NCBI RefSeq assembly: GCF_905201705.1
Contig: NZ_CAJKOX010000021.1
Span: forward strand, 1-64,000
Direction: 5' to 3'
DNA: 64,000 bases
From: an uncultured Marvinbryantia sp.
GTDB lineage: Bacteria > Bacillota > Clostridia > Lachnospirales > Lachnospiraceae
In this document: positions 33,570 to 43,076 of the stretch, in pieces
Layout: each line of letters begins with the position of its first letter
Numbering within the stretch: the first letter of the stretch is position 1
Position numbers and translations under genes: made by a program
Notes under the pieces: model-generated
Told to the model about the DNA's origin: nothing
Database searches by the model: none
Seen by the model: only the letters and a program-made list of their open reading frames with translations

Positions 33570-33998
33570 CTATTCCTCGATCAGAGAAATTCTCTTTTTG
33601 TGACGCTCCTCCTGCGAAAACGGAGTATCAAGAAATGTATCGACGATTTTCAGGGCCAGTCCCGGCCCCACTACTCTGCCGCCGAGTGCCAGAATATTCG
33701 CGTCATTATGAAGGCGCGTCGCCTCCGCGGTGAAGCAATCCGTGCAAAGCGCCGCGCGAATGCCCTTCACTTTATTTGCCGCGATGGAAATACCAATGCC
33801 GGTTCCGCAGATCAGAATGCCGCGCTCACACTCTCCGCCGGTAATCGCATCCGTCACTCTGCGCGCATAGATCGGATAGTCCACCGCCGCTTCGCTGTCG
33901 CAGCCAAAATCCTTATATGCAAGTCCGCGCTTTTCCAAATGCTTTAAAATCTCCTTTTTCAGCGTATATCCGCCATGATCACATGCTACCGCTATCAT
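33570..33998 (-). CDS. rpiB: ribose-5-phosphate isomerase B
   Basis: A 142-residue LacAB/RpiB enzyme of the pentose phosphate pathway. MIAVACDHGGYTLKKEI holds the phosphate and base residues (DHGG); ILICGTGIGISIAANKV carries the catalytic Cys and the oxyanion loop; HNDANILALGGRVVG is also family typical. The ATG at 33998 overlaps the stop of the upstream gene (TAATG), showing coupling, so the longer frame is rejected. Confidence 0.95.
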   Translation of the reverse strand: MIAVACDHGGYTLKKEILKHLEKRGLAYKDFGCDSEAAVDYPIYARRVTDAITGGECERGILICGTGIGISIAANKVKGIRAALCTDCFTAEATRLHNDANILALGGRVVGPGLALKIVDTFLDTPFSQEERHKKRISLIEE

Positions 33999-34456
33999 TA
34001 TTTTTCTTCCTCCTTCAGAATTTCTGCAAGTCTTTCTATCAGATCCTTTAAAACCAGGAAACACGCGCCATAAGCCGGCACATCCTTTCCAAGCGGACTC
34101 TCCACGTCCCCCGACCTGCCGCAGTATTCCGACAGAGTGTACACATTTTTCGCTGCGTCCGGGTATTCGTCCAGGATCTTGGCCTTCTGCGCTTCCTCCA
34201 TGGTAAGCATCAGCGTACGTTCATCGAAATCGTCCTTTGTAAGCTGCACCGCCTCGTGCCCCTCCAGCGGCAGCCTGTTCTGGCTGATAATCTCCATAGC
34301 CTTTGGATTTACCGGCTCCGGAAAAAGCACGATCATGCCGCGCGTATCCACCAGAATATCCTCCAGCAGCAGCTTGTCCTGCATCAGCGCCTCCGCCATC
34401 GGAGCGCGGCAGGTGTCGCTGCGGCTGACAAATGTAAGCTTGTCATACTTTTTCAT
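33998..34456 (-). CDS. low-molecular-weight phosphatase homologue without the catalytic cysteine
   Basis: A 152-residue protein with the LMW-PTP/YwlE fold. The P-loop, normally VCxGNTCRSPMAE, reads VSRSDTCRAPMAEA: the nucleophilic Cys is Ser and the GN pair is SD. The general-acid DPF motif reads SPLG, so that Asp is missing too. The remaining fold (AVQLTKDDFDERTLMLTMEEAQK and Tyr/Gly spacing) is intact. Either it is a pseudophosphatase that binds phospho-residues, or it has changed chemistry. It keeps the conserved place between tsaC and rpiB, overlapping rpiB by one base. Confidence 0.8.
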   Translation of the reverse strand: MKKYDKLTFVSRSDTCRAPMAEALMQDKLLLEDILVDTRGMIVLFPEPVNPKAMEIISQNRLPLEGHEAVQLTKDDFDERTLMLTMEEAQKAKILDEYPDAAKNVYTLSEYCGRSGDVESPLGKDVPAYGACFLVLKDLIERLAEILKEEEK

Positions 34457-34479
34457 AGTTCTCTCCCTGACCTTTAAAA

Positions 34480-35526
34480 CTATACCTCCAGCACCTGGTG
34501 TCCGGCCGCTTTCAGCAGGCGGTTCATGATCGCCTGTCCCATGACCGGCGTGTCAAACGCCTCTGAAAAAATCCGGCTGACCCTCTGCTCGTCAAACTCG
34601 CGCAGGACGGCAAACAAATGTCTGGAAATACTCAGCTCATCCGCCCTGCTGCCGATCACCTTAATAATGCCGCCCACATAGCGATCCTTCGTCTCCTCGG
34701 TGGCGATGATCCCCGGCACCCTGCCTTCCTGCAGTTCTTTTTCTATCATGGTATTAATACTGGAAATTACCTTTTCTTCCGCGCCCTCGACGATCAGCAT
34801 ATCCGCTTTCGGCGCATAGTGACGGTATTTCATCCCCGGCGCCTTCGGACGTGCCGTCGTGTCCGCTCCGGTAATCGCCGGATCGATGCCAACCTCTCCG
34901 ATCACCGCTTCCAGCATCTCACGATTGATGTAACCCGGTCTTAATATCATCGGCACATCACCACTCATATCCACGATCGTTGATTCCACCCCGATACCGA
35001 CACTGCCGCCGTCAATGATCATCTCAATTTTTCCCGTCATGTCCTCGGCAACATGCGCGGCCGTCGTGGGGCTGGGTCTGCCCGAGGTGTTCGCGCTCGG
35101 CGCTGCGACATAGCCGCCGCCCGCCCTGATCAGCGCCAATGCGACCGGATGATCCGGCATCCGCACCGCCACCGTGTAAAGTCCGCCAGTCGTCTTCAGC
35201 GGCACGCAATCCTTCTTTTGAAAGATCATCGTCAGCGGTCCCGGCCAGAATTTTGCCGCTAAGGCTTCCGCTTTCTTCGGTACCTTTGCCGCGATCCGAT
35301 ACAGATCCTGCAGCTTCGCTATGTGTACGATCAGAGGATTATCCGAAGGGCGCCCCTTCGCGCGGTAAATCTTCTCAGAAGCCGTCTCGTCCAGCGCGTT
35401 CGCCCCCAGCCCGTACACCGTTTCTGTCGGGAACGCGACCAGGCCGCCCGCCTGCAGGATCTCTCCTGCCTGCGCCATCGCCGCCTCATCAATCCCCGCT
35501 CTCATATCCACAATCATGGTATCCAT
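34480..35526 (-). CDS. tsaC: threonylcarbamoyl-AMP synthase (Sua5/YwlC type)
   Basis: A 348-residue enzyme making TC-AMP from threonine, bicarbonate and ATP for the t6A37 modification of ANN-decoding tRNAs. YrdC domain 15-205: FPTETVYGLGANA, RAKGRPSDNPL (Lys and Arg) and APSANTSGRPSPT. The C-terminal Sua5 domain with the PGMKYRHYAPKA linker gives the long form. The ATG at 35526 has only a weak ribosome site (TTGGATG). Confidence 0.94.
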   Translation of the reverse strand: MDTMIVDMRAGIDEAAMAQAGEILQAGGLVAFPTETVYGLGANALDETASEKIYRAKGRPSDNPLIVHIAKLQDLYRIAAKVPKKAEALAAKFWPGPLTMIFQKKDCVPLKTTGGLYTVAVRMPDHPVALALIRAGGGYVAAPSANTSGRPSPTTAAHVAEDMTGKIEMIIDGGSVGIGVESTIVDMSGDVPMILRPGYINREMLEAVIGEVGIDPAITGADTTARPKAPGMKYRHYAPKADMLIVEGAEEKVISSINTMIEKELQEGRVPGIIATEETKDRYVGGIIKVIGSRADELSISRHLFAVLREFDEQRVSRIFSEAFDTPVMGQAIMNRLLKAAGHQVLEV

Positions 35527-35631
35527 ATTTCATTCGCATCCAATCAAACTTCTTCTGCAAACAGTATACCATTTTCCTGACACTTAGGCAAGTACAACAG
35601 GTTTTCTTTACCAGTAATTTGCCATAACGCG

Positions 35632-35682
35632 AAAAAAATGTCCCTGTCGGGCAGGCATTCCTCTCCTGACCGACGGGGACAC
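35632..35682 (-). terminator. terminator of glgP
   Basis: GTGTCCCCGTCGG and CGACAGGGACA pair (minus strand) with a long loop, then seven T; 20 bp after the glgP stop. Confidence 0.85.
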
Positions 35683-35701
35683 TTCTGAATATTATTTCTT
35701 T

Positions 35702-38164
35702 TTACTTCGCCTCAATTACCTCTTTCTTCAGATGCCAGATCTCATCCACATACTGCTGGATGGTTCTGTCCGAAGTAAATTTACCGCTGCATGCGGTGTT
35801 AAGCATTGCCATCTTCGCCCAGCGGGATTCATCGCGGTACGCTTCCTCCACGCGTCTCTGCGCTTCTGCGTAAGCCTTGAAATCCGCCAGAATGAAATAG
35901 GTATCTGCGCGGTCGCTGCTCTTGGTGTTAAGCAGGGAATCGTAGATATCGCGGAACATTTCCGGATCGTTCGGAGCAAACTCCCCGTTGATGAGCTGCA
36001 TCAGCACGCGGCGGATATCCTGATCGCTGTTGAAGATGTTTTCCGGGTAGTAGCCGCCATTATTCTCGTAATTGATGACTTCATCAGCAGAAAGACCGAA
36101 GATAAAGGCATTCTCCTCGCCGACTTCCTTCACGATCTCCACGTTCGCGCCGTCCATGGTGCCCAGCGTCGGAGCGCCGTTCAGCATGAACTTCATATTT
36201 CCGGTACCGGACGCCTCCTTGGAAGCAGTGGAGATCTGCTCGGAAACATCGGCAGCCGCAAAGATCAGCTCCGCATTGGATACGCGGTAGTCCTCGATAA
36301 ATACCACTTTCAGTTTATTCTTGATAGACGCATCGTTATTTACCACGTCTGCCACTGCATTGATCAGCTTGATCGTGAGCTTCGCACGGCGATAGCCTGC
36401 AGCCGCCTTTGCGCCGAAGATAAAGGTTCTCGGATAGAAATCCATCTCCGGGTGATCCTTGATCTGGTTGTACAGATACATTACATGCAGGATGTTCAGG
36501 AGCTGTCTCTTGTACTCATGCAGTCTCTTAACCTGTACGTCAAAGATGGAGCGCGGATCTACCTCTACGCCATTGTGCTCCAGAATATATTTTGCCAGAC
36601 GCACCTTGTTCTGATACTTGATGTTCATGAACTCCTGCTGCGCCTTCTTGTCGTCCGCATATACCTTCAGCTTCGCGATCTGCGGAAGGTCTGTGATCCA
36701 CTCGTCGCCGATATGATCGGTCACCCATGCTGCCAGCAGCGGGTTTCCGTGGAGCAGGAAACGTCTCTGTGTGATACCGTTTGTCTTGTTGTTGAATTTC
36801 TCCGGCATCATCTCATAGAAATCACGAAGCTCCTGCTTTTTAAGGATTTCTGTGTGCAACTCTGCAACGCCGTTTACGGAGTAGCCCGCCGCGATCGCCA
36901 GATGCGCCATCTTCACCTGTCCGTCGAAGATGATCGCCATCTTGCGCACCTTCTCAAAGTTGCCCGGATATCTCGCCTCGATCTCCGCTACGAAGCGGCG
37001 GTTGATCTCCTCGATAATCTGGTAGATACGCGGAAGCAGACGGGAGAACAGCTCGATCGGCCATTTCTCCAGAGCCTCAGCCATGATCGTGTGGTTCGTG
37101 TAAGCGCAGGTCTTTGTGGTAACGTCCCACGCCTCTTCCCAGGTAAGTCCCTCTTCATCGAGCAGGATACGCATCAGCTCTGCGACTGCCACCGTCGGGT
37201 GCGTATCGTTGAGCTGGAAGGTCGCCTTCTCGTAGAATTTGCGGATGTCGCTGTGTTTCTTCTTATATTTGCTGATTGCCGCCTGCACACTCGCGGAAAT
37301 GAAGAAATACTGCTGTTTCAGACGCAGCTCTTTTCCTGCATAGTGGTTGTCATTCGGATAAAGAACCTCTACGATGTTGCGGGCAAGGTTTTCCTGCTCC
37401 ACAGCCTTGCGGTAGTCGCCCTTGTCGAAGGAATCGAGCTGGAACTCGCTGACCGCCTCCGCATCCCAGATGCGCAGGGTATTTACAATGCGGTTATTGT
37501 AGCCGACGATCGGGAAATCATACGGCACCGCGCGCACGGACTGATAGCCCTCCTGCACGAAGTGGTTGCGTCCGGTTTTCTCATCGTATACAACGCGCAC
37601 ATAGCCGCCGAATTTTACTTCCTTTGCATATTCCGGGCGGCGCAGCTCAAACGGGTTGCCGTCCTTTAACCAGTTATCCGGCACCTCTACCTGATAGCCG
37701 TCCTCGATTTTCTGTTTGAACATACCGTAACGGTAGCGGATGCCGCAGCCGTATGCCGGGTAGCCAAGGGTTGCCAGGGAATCCAGGAAGCATGCCGCCA
37801 GACGTCCGAGACCGCCGTTTCCAAGCGCCGCATCCGGCTCCTGGTCCTCGATCACGTTGAGGTCGAAGCCGATCTCCGCCAGCGCCTCTTTTACATCCTC
37901 ATACTCTGTCAGATTGATGAGGTTGTTTCCGAGCGCGCGTCCCATAAGGAACTCCATGGACATGTAGTACACATACTTCGGATCGTCCTTCTCATACTGC
38001 TCCTGTGTCGCGAGCCAGTTGTCGATAATGGTATCCTTTACCGTGTAGGACACTGCCTGGAAAATCTGCTGCTGAGTAGCCTCATCCAGATTTTTGCGGT
38101 AAAGCGTCCTTACATTTGCCTTCACATCGTTAATGAACTCTTTCTTATTAAACTTTTTGCTCAT
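35702..38164 (-). CDS. glgP: glycogen/starch phosphorylase
   Basis: An 820-residue PLP enzyme releasing glucose-1-phosphate from alpha-1,4-glucans. The PLP Lys is in EASGTGNMKFMLNGA near residue 665; ALGNGGLGRLAACFLDS and QLNDTHPTVAVAELMR are family signatures. Full length, no secretion signal. GGAAGGAGAAACA precedes the ATG. It stands alone, without other glg genes nearby, 26 bp from ileS on the same strand, so it may receive read-through from the ileS T-box promoter. Confidence 0.97.
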   Translation of the reverse strand: MSKKFNKKEFINDVKANVRTLYRKNLDEATQQQIFQAVSYTVKDTIIDNWLATQEQYEKDDPKYVYYMSMEFLMGRALGNNLINLTEYEDVKEALAEIGFDLNVIEDQEPDAALGNGGLGRLAACFLDSLATLGYPAYGCGIRYRYGMFKQKIEDGYQVEVPDNWLKDGNPFELRRPEYAKEVKFGGYVRVVYDEKTGRNHFVQEGYQSVRAVPYDFPIVGYNNRIVNTLRIWDAEAVSEFQLDSFDKGDYRKAVEQENLARNIVEVLYPNDNHYAGKELRLKQQYFFISASVQAAISKYKKKHSDIRKFYEKATFQLNDTHPTVAVAELMRILLDEEGLTWEEAWDVTTKTCAYTNHTIMAEALEKWPIELFSRLLPRIYQIIEEINRRFVAEIEARYPGNFEKVRKMAIIFDGQVKMAHLAIAAGYSVNGVAELHTEILKKQELRDFYEMMPEKFNNKTNGITQRRFLLHGNPLLAAWVTDHIGDEWITDLPQIAKLKVYADDKKAQQEFMNIKYQNKVRLAKYILEHNGVEVDPRSIFDVQVKRLHEYKRQLLNILHVMYLYNQIKDHPEMDFYPRTFIFGAKAAAGYRRAKLTIKLINAVADVVNNDASIKNKLKVVFIEDYRVSNAELIFAAADVSEQISTASKEASGTGNMKFMLNGAPTLGTMDGANVEIVKEVGEENAFIFGLSADEVINYENNGGYYPENIFNSDQDIRRVLMQLINGEFAPNDPEMFRDIYDSLLNTKSSDRADTYFILADFKAYAEAQRRVEEAYRDESRWAKMAMLNTACSGKFTSDRTIQQYVDEIWHLKKEVIEAK

Positions 38165-38189
38165 TGTTTCTCCTTCCGTCTGCTAACCG

Positions 38190-41100
38190 TTACTGTTTTT
38201 CAACTGCCATGGTTACTTTTTCGCCGTTGATGCTCCACTCTTTTTCGTAACCCTTCGTGGTGTTGTATACAATGTCGTCTGCCAGTACTTCCGAGCGGAT
38301 CTCTTCTGTGTGGGCTTTCAGGATACTCTCGATCTTTTCATTGCCCATCGCGTAAATGACGATTCTGTCCGTGACCTCAAAACCGGCTTCCTTTCGCATG
38401 GTCTGGATCTTGCTGACAAGCTCTCTGACGAAGCCCTCCTCAATCAGCTCCGGCGTGAGCGTCGTATCCAGAACAACCGTGATATCGCCGTCCTGCTCCG
38501 TCTCATAGCCCTCTGTCTGGGCTGTCTCGATAAGCAAGTCGTCCTCTAATAATACAACAGACTGCCCGTTAATGTCAAGATGAAGTGCGCCCTCCTGCTT
38601 TAATTCAGCCATCGCCGCACGTCCGTCCAGACCACCCAGCGCCTGACGGATGCCGCCGAGCAGCTTGCCGTATTTCGGTCCAACGGTCTTGAGCTGCGGC
38701 TTGAAATTGTAAGAAACATAGCTTCCGGCATCCTCTGTAAAAGTGACGTTCTTGGTGTTCAGCTCGTCGCGGATGATTTCCGTAAAGTAGGAATCCAGCT
38801 TCTTCGGCGCCTTCACCATCATATTTGCGATCGGCTGACGGTTCTTGATGTTTGCCGCGTTTCTTGCCGCGCGTCCCATCACGACGATCTTCAGGACCTC
38901 GTCCATATTTGCTTCCAGCTCTTTGTCGATATGCGCCTCGTCCACGGTTGGGAAATCGCACAGATGCACGCTCTCCGGAGCGCTCTTGTCGATGCTGCAT
39001 ACCAGATTACGGTAGATATCCTCGGTCATAAACGGGATCATCGGAGCCGCCGCCTTCGCCACATTCACCAGCGCGGTGTACAGCGTCATGTAGGCGTTGA
39101 TCTTATCCTGCTCCATGCCCTTCGCCCAGAAGCGCTCGCGGCTGCGGCGCACGTACCAGTTGCTCATGTCGTCCACAAACTCCTGCAGTGCTCTCGCCGT
39201 CTCCGGGATGCGGTAGTTCTCAAGATTATCGTCCACCGTTTTGATCATGGTGTTCATCTTCGACAGCAGCCATTTATCCATAACCGGCAGCTTATCGTAT
39301 TCCAGCGTATATTGCGTCGCGTCAAAATTGTCAATGTTCGCATACAGCACGAAAAACGCATAGGTATTCCAGAGGGTTCCCATAAACTTGCGCTGTCCCT
39401 CCTGCACGGCTTTTCCGTGGAAACGGTTCGGCAGCCACGGCGCGCTGTTAATATAGAAATACCAGCGGATCGCGTCTGCGCCGTAGGTTTCCAGCGCCTC
39501 AAACGGATCGACGGCATTTCCCTTTGATTTGCTCATCTTCTGTCCGTTCTCATCCTGCACATGTCCGAGCACGATGACGTTCTCATACGCCGCCTTGTTG
39601 AAGAGCAGCGTCGACTCCGCCAGCAGGGAGTAGAACCATCCGCGTGTCTGGTCGACTGCCTCGGAGATAAACTGCGCCGGGAACTGCTGTTCAAACACTT
39701 CTTTATTTTCAAACGGATAGTGATGCTGCGCAAACGGCATCGCACCGGAATCGAACCAGCAGTCGATTACCTCCGGCACGCGGTGCATCGTCCCGCCGCA
39801 CTCCGGGCAGGTGATCGTGATCTCGTCGATATACGGGCGGTGCAGCTCGACGGTCTTTGCCGCCTCATTGCCGCTCATCTCAAACAGCTCCTGACGGCTG
39901 CCGATGGAATGCTGGCATCCGCACTCGCACTCCCAGATATTCAGCGGCGTGCCCCAATAACGGTTTCTGGAAATACCCCAGTCCTGCACGTTCTCCAGCC
40001 ATGCGCCAAAGCGTCCGCTGCCGATCCCCTCCGGGATCCAGTTGATCGTCTTGTTGTTGCGGATCAGATCGTCTTTTACCGCAGTCATTTTGATAAACCA
40101 GGATTCACGCGCATAGTAGATCAGCGGCGTGTCGCATCGCCAGCAGTGCGGATATTCATGCTCAAATTTCGGCGCGTCAAAAAGAAGGCCTCTTGCGTCG
40201 AGGTCTTTTAATACCTCCGGGTCCGCTTTTTTTACAAACAGACCTGCAAACGGTGTTTCCTCGGTCATTTCACCCTTGCCGTTTACCATCTGTACAAACG
40301 GCAGATCGTACAGACGTCCCACCCTGGAGTCGTCCTCACCGAAAGCCGGAGCGATATGAACCACGCCGGTACCGTCCGTCAGTGTAACATACGTATCACA
40401 GGTTACAAAATGTGCCTTTTTATGCTGTTTTTTCGCCAGAATATCCGCGCATTCATAGAGCGGCTCATATTCCTTGTATTCCAGATCTTTTCCGGTATAA
40501 GTTTCCAGTACTTCATAAGCCGGCGTCTCTTCGCTGCCAAGCTTTCCAAGCACAGTATCCAGCAGTGCCTCCGCCATATAGTATACGCGGTCGTCGGCTG
40601 CCTTTACTTTTACGTAGGATTCATTCGGGTTTACACAGAGTGCCACATTGGACGGCAGCGTCCACGGCGTCGTGGTCCATGCCAGAATGTAGGCGTCCTC
40701 GCCCTTTACCTTAAAGCGGACAACCGCAGAGCGCTCCTTAACGGTCTTATAGCCCTGCGCCACCTCCTGCGCAGACAGCGGGGTGCCGCAGCGCGGGCAA
40801 TACGGCACGATCTTAAAGCCCTTGTACAGAAGTCCCTTATCCCAGATCTGCTTCAGCGCCCACCATTCAGATTCGATGTAGTCATCGTGATATGTGACAT
40901 ACGGATGCTCCATATCCGCCCAGAAACCAACGGTGCCGGAGAAATCCTCCCACATGCCCTTATATTTCCAGACGCTTTCCTTACATTTGTCGATAAACGG
41001 CACCAGACCGTACTCCTCGATCTGCTCCTTTCCGTCAAGTCCGAGCTGCCTTTCCACCTCCAGCTCGACCGGCAGCCCGTGTGTATCCCAGCCTGCTTTT

Positions 41101-41342
41101 CGCGGAACCATGTAGCCCTTCATGGTGCGGTAACGCGGGATCATATCCTTGATAACACGCGTCAGCACATGACCAATGTGCGGCTTTCCGTTCGCCGTGG
41201 GCGGTCCGTCGTAAAAGGTATACGTCGGCCCTTCCTTGCGGTTTTCCATACTTTTTTCGAAGATGTGGTTTTCTTTCCAGAATTTTTCCACATTCTTCTC
41301 GCGCTCCACAAAATTTAAGTTTGTTGAGACTTTGTCGTACAT
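38190..41342 (-). CDS. ileS: isoleucyl-tRNA synthetase, IleS2 type
   Basis: A 1050-residue class I synthetase. HIGH motif in ANGKPHIGHVLTR, KMSKS in NGQKMSKSKGN, and the editing (CP1) domain with WTTTPWTLPSNVAL and GTGVVHIAPAFGEDD. The DWGISRNRYWGTPL motif and the C-terminal KPQLKTVGPKYGKLL region are of the eukaryote-like IleS2 class, which is typically less sensitive to mupirocin. The ATG at 41342 after AAGGAAGGAGAGCAATT is chosen over the longer frame, which runs into the T-box leader. Confidence 0.96.
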   Translation of the reverse strand: MYDKVSTNLNFVEREKNVEKFWKENHIFEKSMENRKEGPTYTFYDGPPTANGKPHIGHVLTRVIKDMIPRYRTMKGYMVPRKAGWDTHGLPVELEVERQLGLDGKEQIEEYGLVPFIDKCKESVWKYKGMWEDFSGTVGFWADMEHPYVTYHDDYIESEWWALKQIWDKGLLYKGFKIVPYCPRCGTPLSAQEVAQGYKTVKERSAVVRFKVKGEDAYILAWTTTPWTLPSNVALCVNPNESYVKVKAADDRVYYMAEALLDTVLGKLGSEETPAYEVLETYTGKDLEYKEYEPLYECADILAKKQHKKAHFVTCDTYVTLTDGTGVVHIAPAFGEDDSRVGRLYDLPFVQMVNGKGEMTEETPFAGLFVKKADPEVLKDLDARGLLFDAPKFEHEYPHCWRCDTPLIYYARESWFIKMTAVKDDLIRNNKTINWIPEGIGSGRFGAWLENVQDWGISRNRYWGTPLNIWECECGCQHSIGSRQELFEMSGNEAAKTVELHRPYIDEITITCPECGGTMHRVPEVIDCWFDSGAMPFAQHHYPFENKEVFEQQFPAQFISEAVDQTRGWFYSLLAESTLLFNKAAYENVIVLGHVQDENGQKMSKSKGNAVDPFEALETYGADAIRWYFYINSAPWLPNRFHGKAVQEGQRKFMGTLWNTYAFFVLYANIDNFDATQYTLEYDKLPVMDKWLLSKMNTMIKTVDDNLENYRIPETARALQEFVDDMSNWYVRRSRERFWAKGMEQDKINAYMTLYTALVNVAKAAAPMIPFMTEDIYRNLVCSIDKSAPESVHLCDFPTVDEAHIDKELEANMDEVLKIVVMGRAARNAANIKNRQPIANMMVKAPKKLDSYFTEIIRDELNTKNVTFTEDAGSYVSYNFKPQLKTVGPKYGKLLGGIRQALGGLDGRAAMAELKQEGALHLDINGQSVVLLEDDLLIETAQTEGYETEQDGDITVVLDTTLTPELIEEGFVRELVSKIQTMRKEAGFEVTDRIVIYAMGNEKIESILKAHTEEIRSEVLADDIVYNTTKGYEKEWSINGEKVTMAVEKQ

Positions 41343-41432
41343 AATTGCTCTCCTTCCTTTTCCGTCATACATCTGCAAAACGACCGCATCCATCTGCGCG
41401 GCAGGTCTACGTTTCACTTCGGTCGCTCGCGA

Positions 41433-41676
41433 AAATAAAACCCCCGTCCGTAAAAGGACGAGGGTCTCGCTATACCACCTGTTACAACATACTACTATAT
41501 GTGTTCCCTTTAACGGCGGAAAACCGTCGGAATCTACTTGCGCCGCCGGCGCTTTCGGCCCCGCTGCTCAGAAGCGATCTTCCATCTGTGTTACTTGCGC
41601 CGGGCTTGCACCCTCCCCGGCTCGCTGTGGCGTTCGCGGCAGATATACTGTCTTCGTCGTAGCATGTAAAATATTC
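41433..41676 (-). ncRNA. T-box leader of ileS (isoleucine specifier ATC)
   Basis: The T-box core AGGTGGTATAGCGA (41466-41479) is followed by a terminator hairpin (CCCTCGTCC/GGACGGGGG plus TTTTATTTT). Upstream, stem I has a GCGAGCCGGGGAGGGTGCAA arm and the specifier context GGAAGATCGCTTCTGAG, where ATC is the Ile codon in the usual place before xCxxCTGAG. Uncharged tRNA-Ile should stabilise the antiterminator and switch ileS on. Confidence 0.9.
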
Positions 41677-41682
41677 GCAACT

Positions 41683-41711
41683 ATAATACCGTAAGAATCC
41701 TTTAAAGTCAA
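41683..41711 (-). promoter_or_regulatory. promoter of T-box/ileS
   Basis: TTGACT at 41706-41711, 17 bp, TATTAT at 41683-41688 (minus strand). Its -35 overlaps the end of the upstream kinase-like gene. Confidence 0.85.
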
Positions 41712-42304
41712 GAGGTCTGTCGCTCTTTTATGTATTCTTCCAGAAAATCGATCGTCTTTTCGATGCCAAGCCTGCTGCTGTTGATGGAAAAATCGTAGTT
41801 TCTGGAATCGCCCCACTTGCCCGCGCAGTGATAATTATGATAGCGCTTGCGATACCAGTCTGCCTTTTTCATCTTCTGCCGCGCAGCCTCTCTTCCCAGA
41901 TGATACCGCTCCATGACACGCTTCGTCTTGCACTCCTCGTCTCCCAGGACGAAAATGGAGACCAGTCCCGGAAACGATTTCAGCTTCGTCTCCGCGCAGC
42001 GCCCGACAACCACAAAAGATTTTCCCTCCCCGGCGAGCTTCTGCAGATATTCGAACTGCATGTCCGCCACATGGTCCTCCATAGAGGTAGAATGTCCGCG
42101 CACCTTTCTGGAAAACAGTTTGATTTTGTGCTTCTCATCGTACACTTTCAGGCTTTGCCCGTCTACATTTTTGCCTTCTGCGATCTCATCCAGAAGATTG
42201 TGGTCGTAAAGCGGCAGCCCGAAGCGCTCTGCGAGCGCCTCTGCGATCACATGTCCGCCGCTGCCAAACTCACGCCCCACAGAAATAATTAATTGTTCAC
42301 CCAT
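41708..42304 (-). CDS. cytidylate kinase-like P-loop protein, paralogue 2
   Basis: A 198-residue Cytidylate_kin2 member. GREFGSGGHVIAEALAERF at the N-terminus, VVGRCAETKL in the middle, WGDSRNYDFSINSSRLG near the C-terminus. Very similar to the protein at 42468-43064, less to 13949-14578. A terminator sits between it and the upstream paralogue, so it may have separate expression. Substrate unproven; the name reflects fold only. Confidence 0.82.
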   Translation of the reverse strand: MGEQLIISVGREFGSGGHVIAEALAERFGLPLYDHNLLDEIAEGKNVDGQSLKVYDEKHKIKLFSRKVRGHSTSMEDHVADMQFEYLQKLAGEGKSFVVVGRCAETKLKSFPGLVSIFVLGDEECKTKRVMERYHLGREAARQKMKKADWYRKRYHNYHCAGKWGDSRNYDFSINSSRLGIEKTIDFLEEYIKERQTS

Positions 42305-42375
42305 AAGCTTCTTCCCCCTGTTGTCTTAACCTTCCCCCGCGGACGTCTCTGTTCCGAAAATCTCTGGATCCCGGA

Positions 42376-42404
42376 AACAAAAACGGCGCCGCGAGGCGCC
42401 GTTT
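42376..42404 (-). terminator. terminator between the two kinase-like genes
   Basis: AAACGGCGCC-TCGC-GGCGCCGTTT followed by TTGTTT on the minus strand, a 10-bp GC-rich perfect stem. The rest of the 163-bp gap shows no gene. Confidence 0.9.
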
Positions 42405-42467
42405 CCTGGCTTGTCCGTCGCGGCTCTCCCGCAACGGCTCGTTCTTTTGTATTATATCACACTTCTT

Positions 42468-43064
42468 CTATAATTGCATCTTTGTTCGAATAAATTTTTC
42501 CAGCATATCGGCTGTTTTTTCCAGCCCAAGACGACTGCTGTTGACAGACAGGTCATAATTTCTGGAATCGCCCCACTGTCCCGTGCAGAAATAATTGTGA
42601 TAATACTTCCGCTCCCAGTCCTCTTTTTTACACATCTGCTGCGCTTCCTTCTCGGAAAGCCCGTATTTTTCCATGACGCGCTTTACCTTGCACTGCTTAT
42701 CGCCCAGAACGAAGATCGTCACCAGACCGGGATTTCCTTTTAAAATTTCCTCCGCGCAGCGCCCGACAACCACAAAGGATCTTCCCTCCTGCGCCATCTG
42801 CCGCAGATAATCAAACTGCATCTGCGCCACGTGCTCCTGGATGGAGTTGGAATGACCGCGCACGGTCCGCGAAAACAGCCGCGATTTCGGCTTTTCGTCG
42901 TATTTCTTCAGTTCCTCGTGCGCAATATCCTTTTCCTCCGCAATGTGCTCCAGAAGATTGTAGTCATAAAGCGGCAGCGCAAACCTGCGCGCCAGATCCT
43001 CAGCGATCACATGACCGCCGCTGCCAAATTCACGTCCAACGGAAATGATCAGTTGTTTATCCAT
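42468..43064 (-). CDS. cytidylate kinase-like P-loop protein, paralogue 3
   Basis: A 198-residue Cytidylate_kin2 member with GREFGSGGHVIAEDLARRF, VVGRCAEEIL and WGDSRNYDLSVNSSRLG. The duplicate of the gene just downstream. ATG at 43064 with TTAGGAGGTGAAGAGC ahead. It lies 12 bp after the SLC13-type permease stop, so the two are co-transcribed, which suggests that the kinase acts on, or senses, the transported compound (inference). Confidence 0.82.
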   Translation of the reverse strand: MDKQLIISVGREFGSGGHVIAEDLARRFALPLYDYNLLEHIAEEKDIAHEELKKYDEKPKSRLFSRTVRGHSNSIQEHVAQMQFDYLRQMAQEGRSFVVVGRCAEEILKGNPGLVTIFVLGDKQCKVKRVMEKYGLSEKEAQQMCKKEDWERKYYHNYFCTGQWGDSRNYDLSVNSSRLGLEKTADMLEKFIRTKMQL

Positions 43065-43076
43065 GCTCTTCACCTC

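Noticed and set aside
35732..37669. A 645-codon plus-strand frame opposite glgP
   Set aside because: Shadow of the certain glgP gene.
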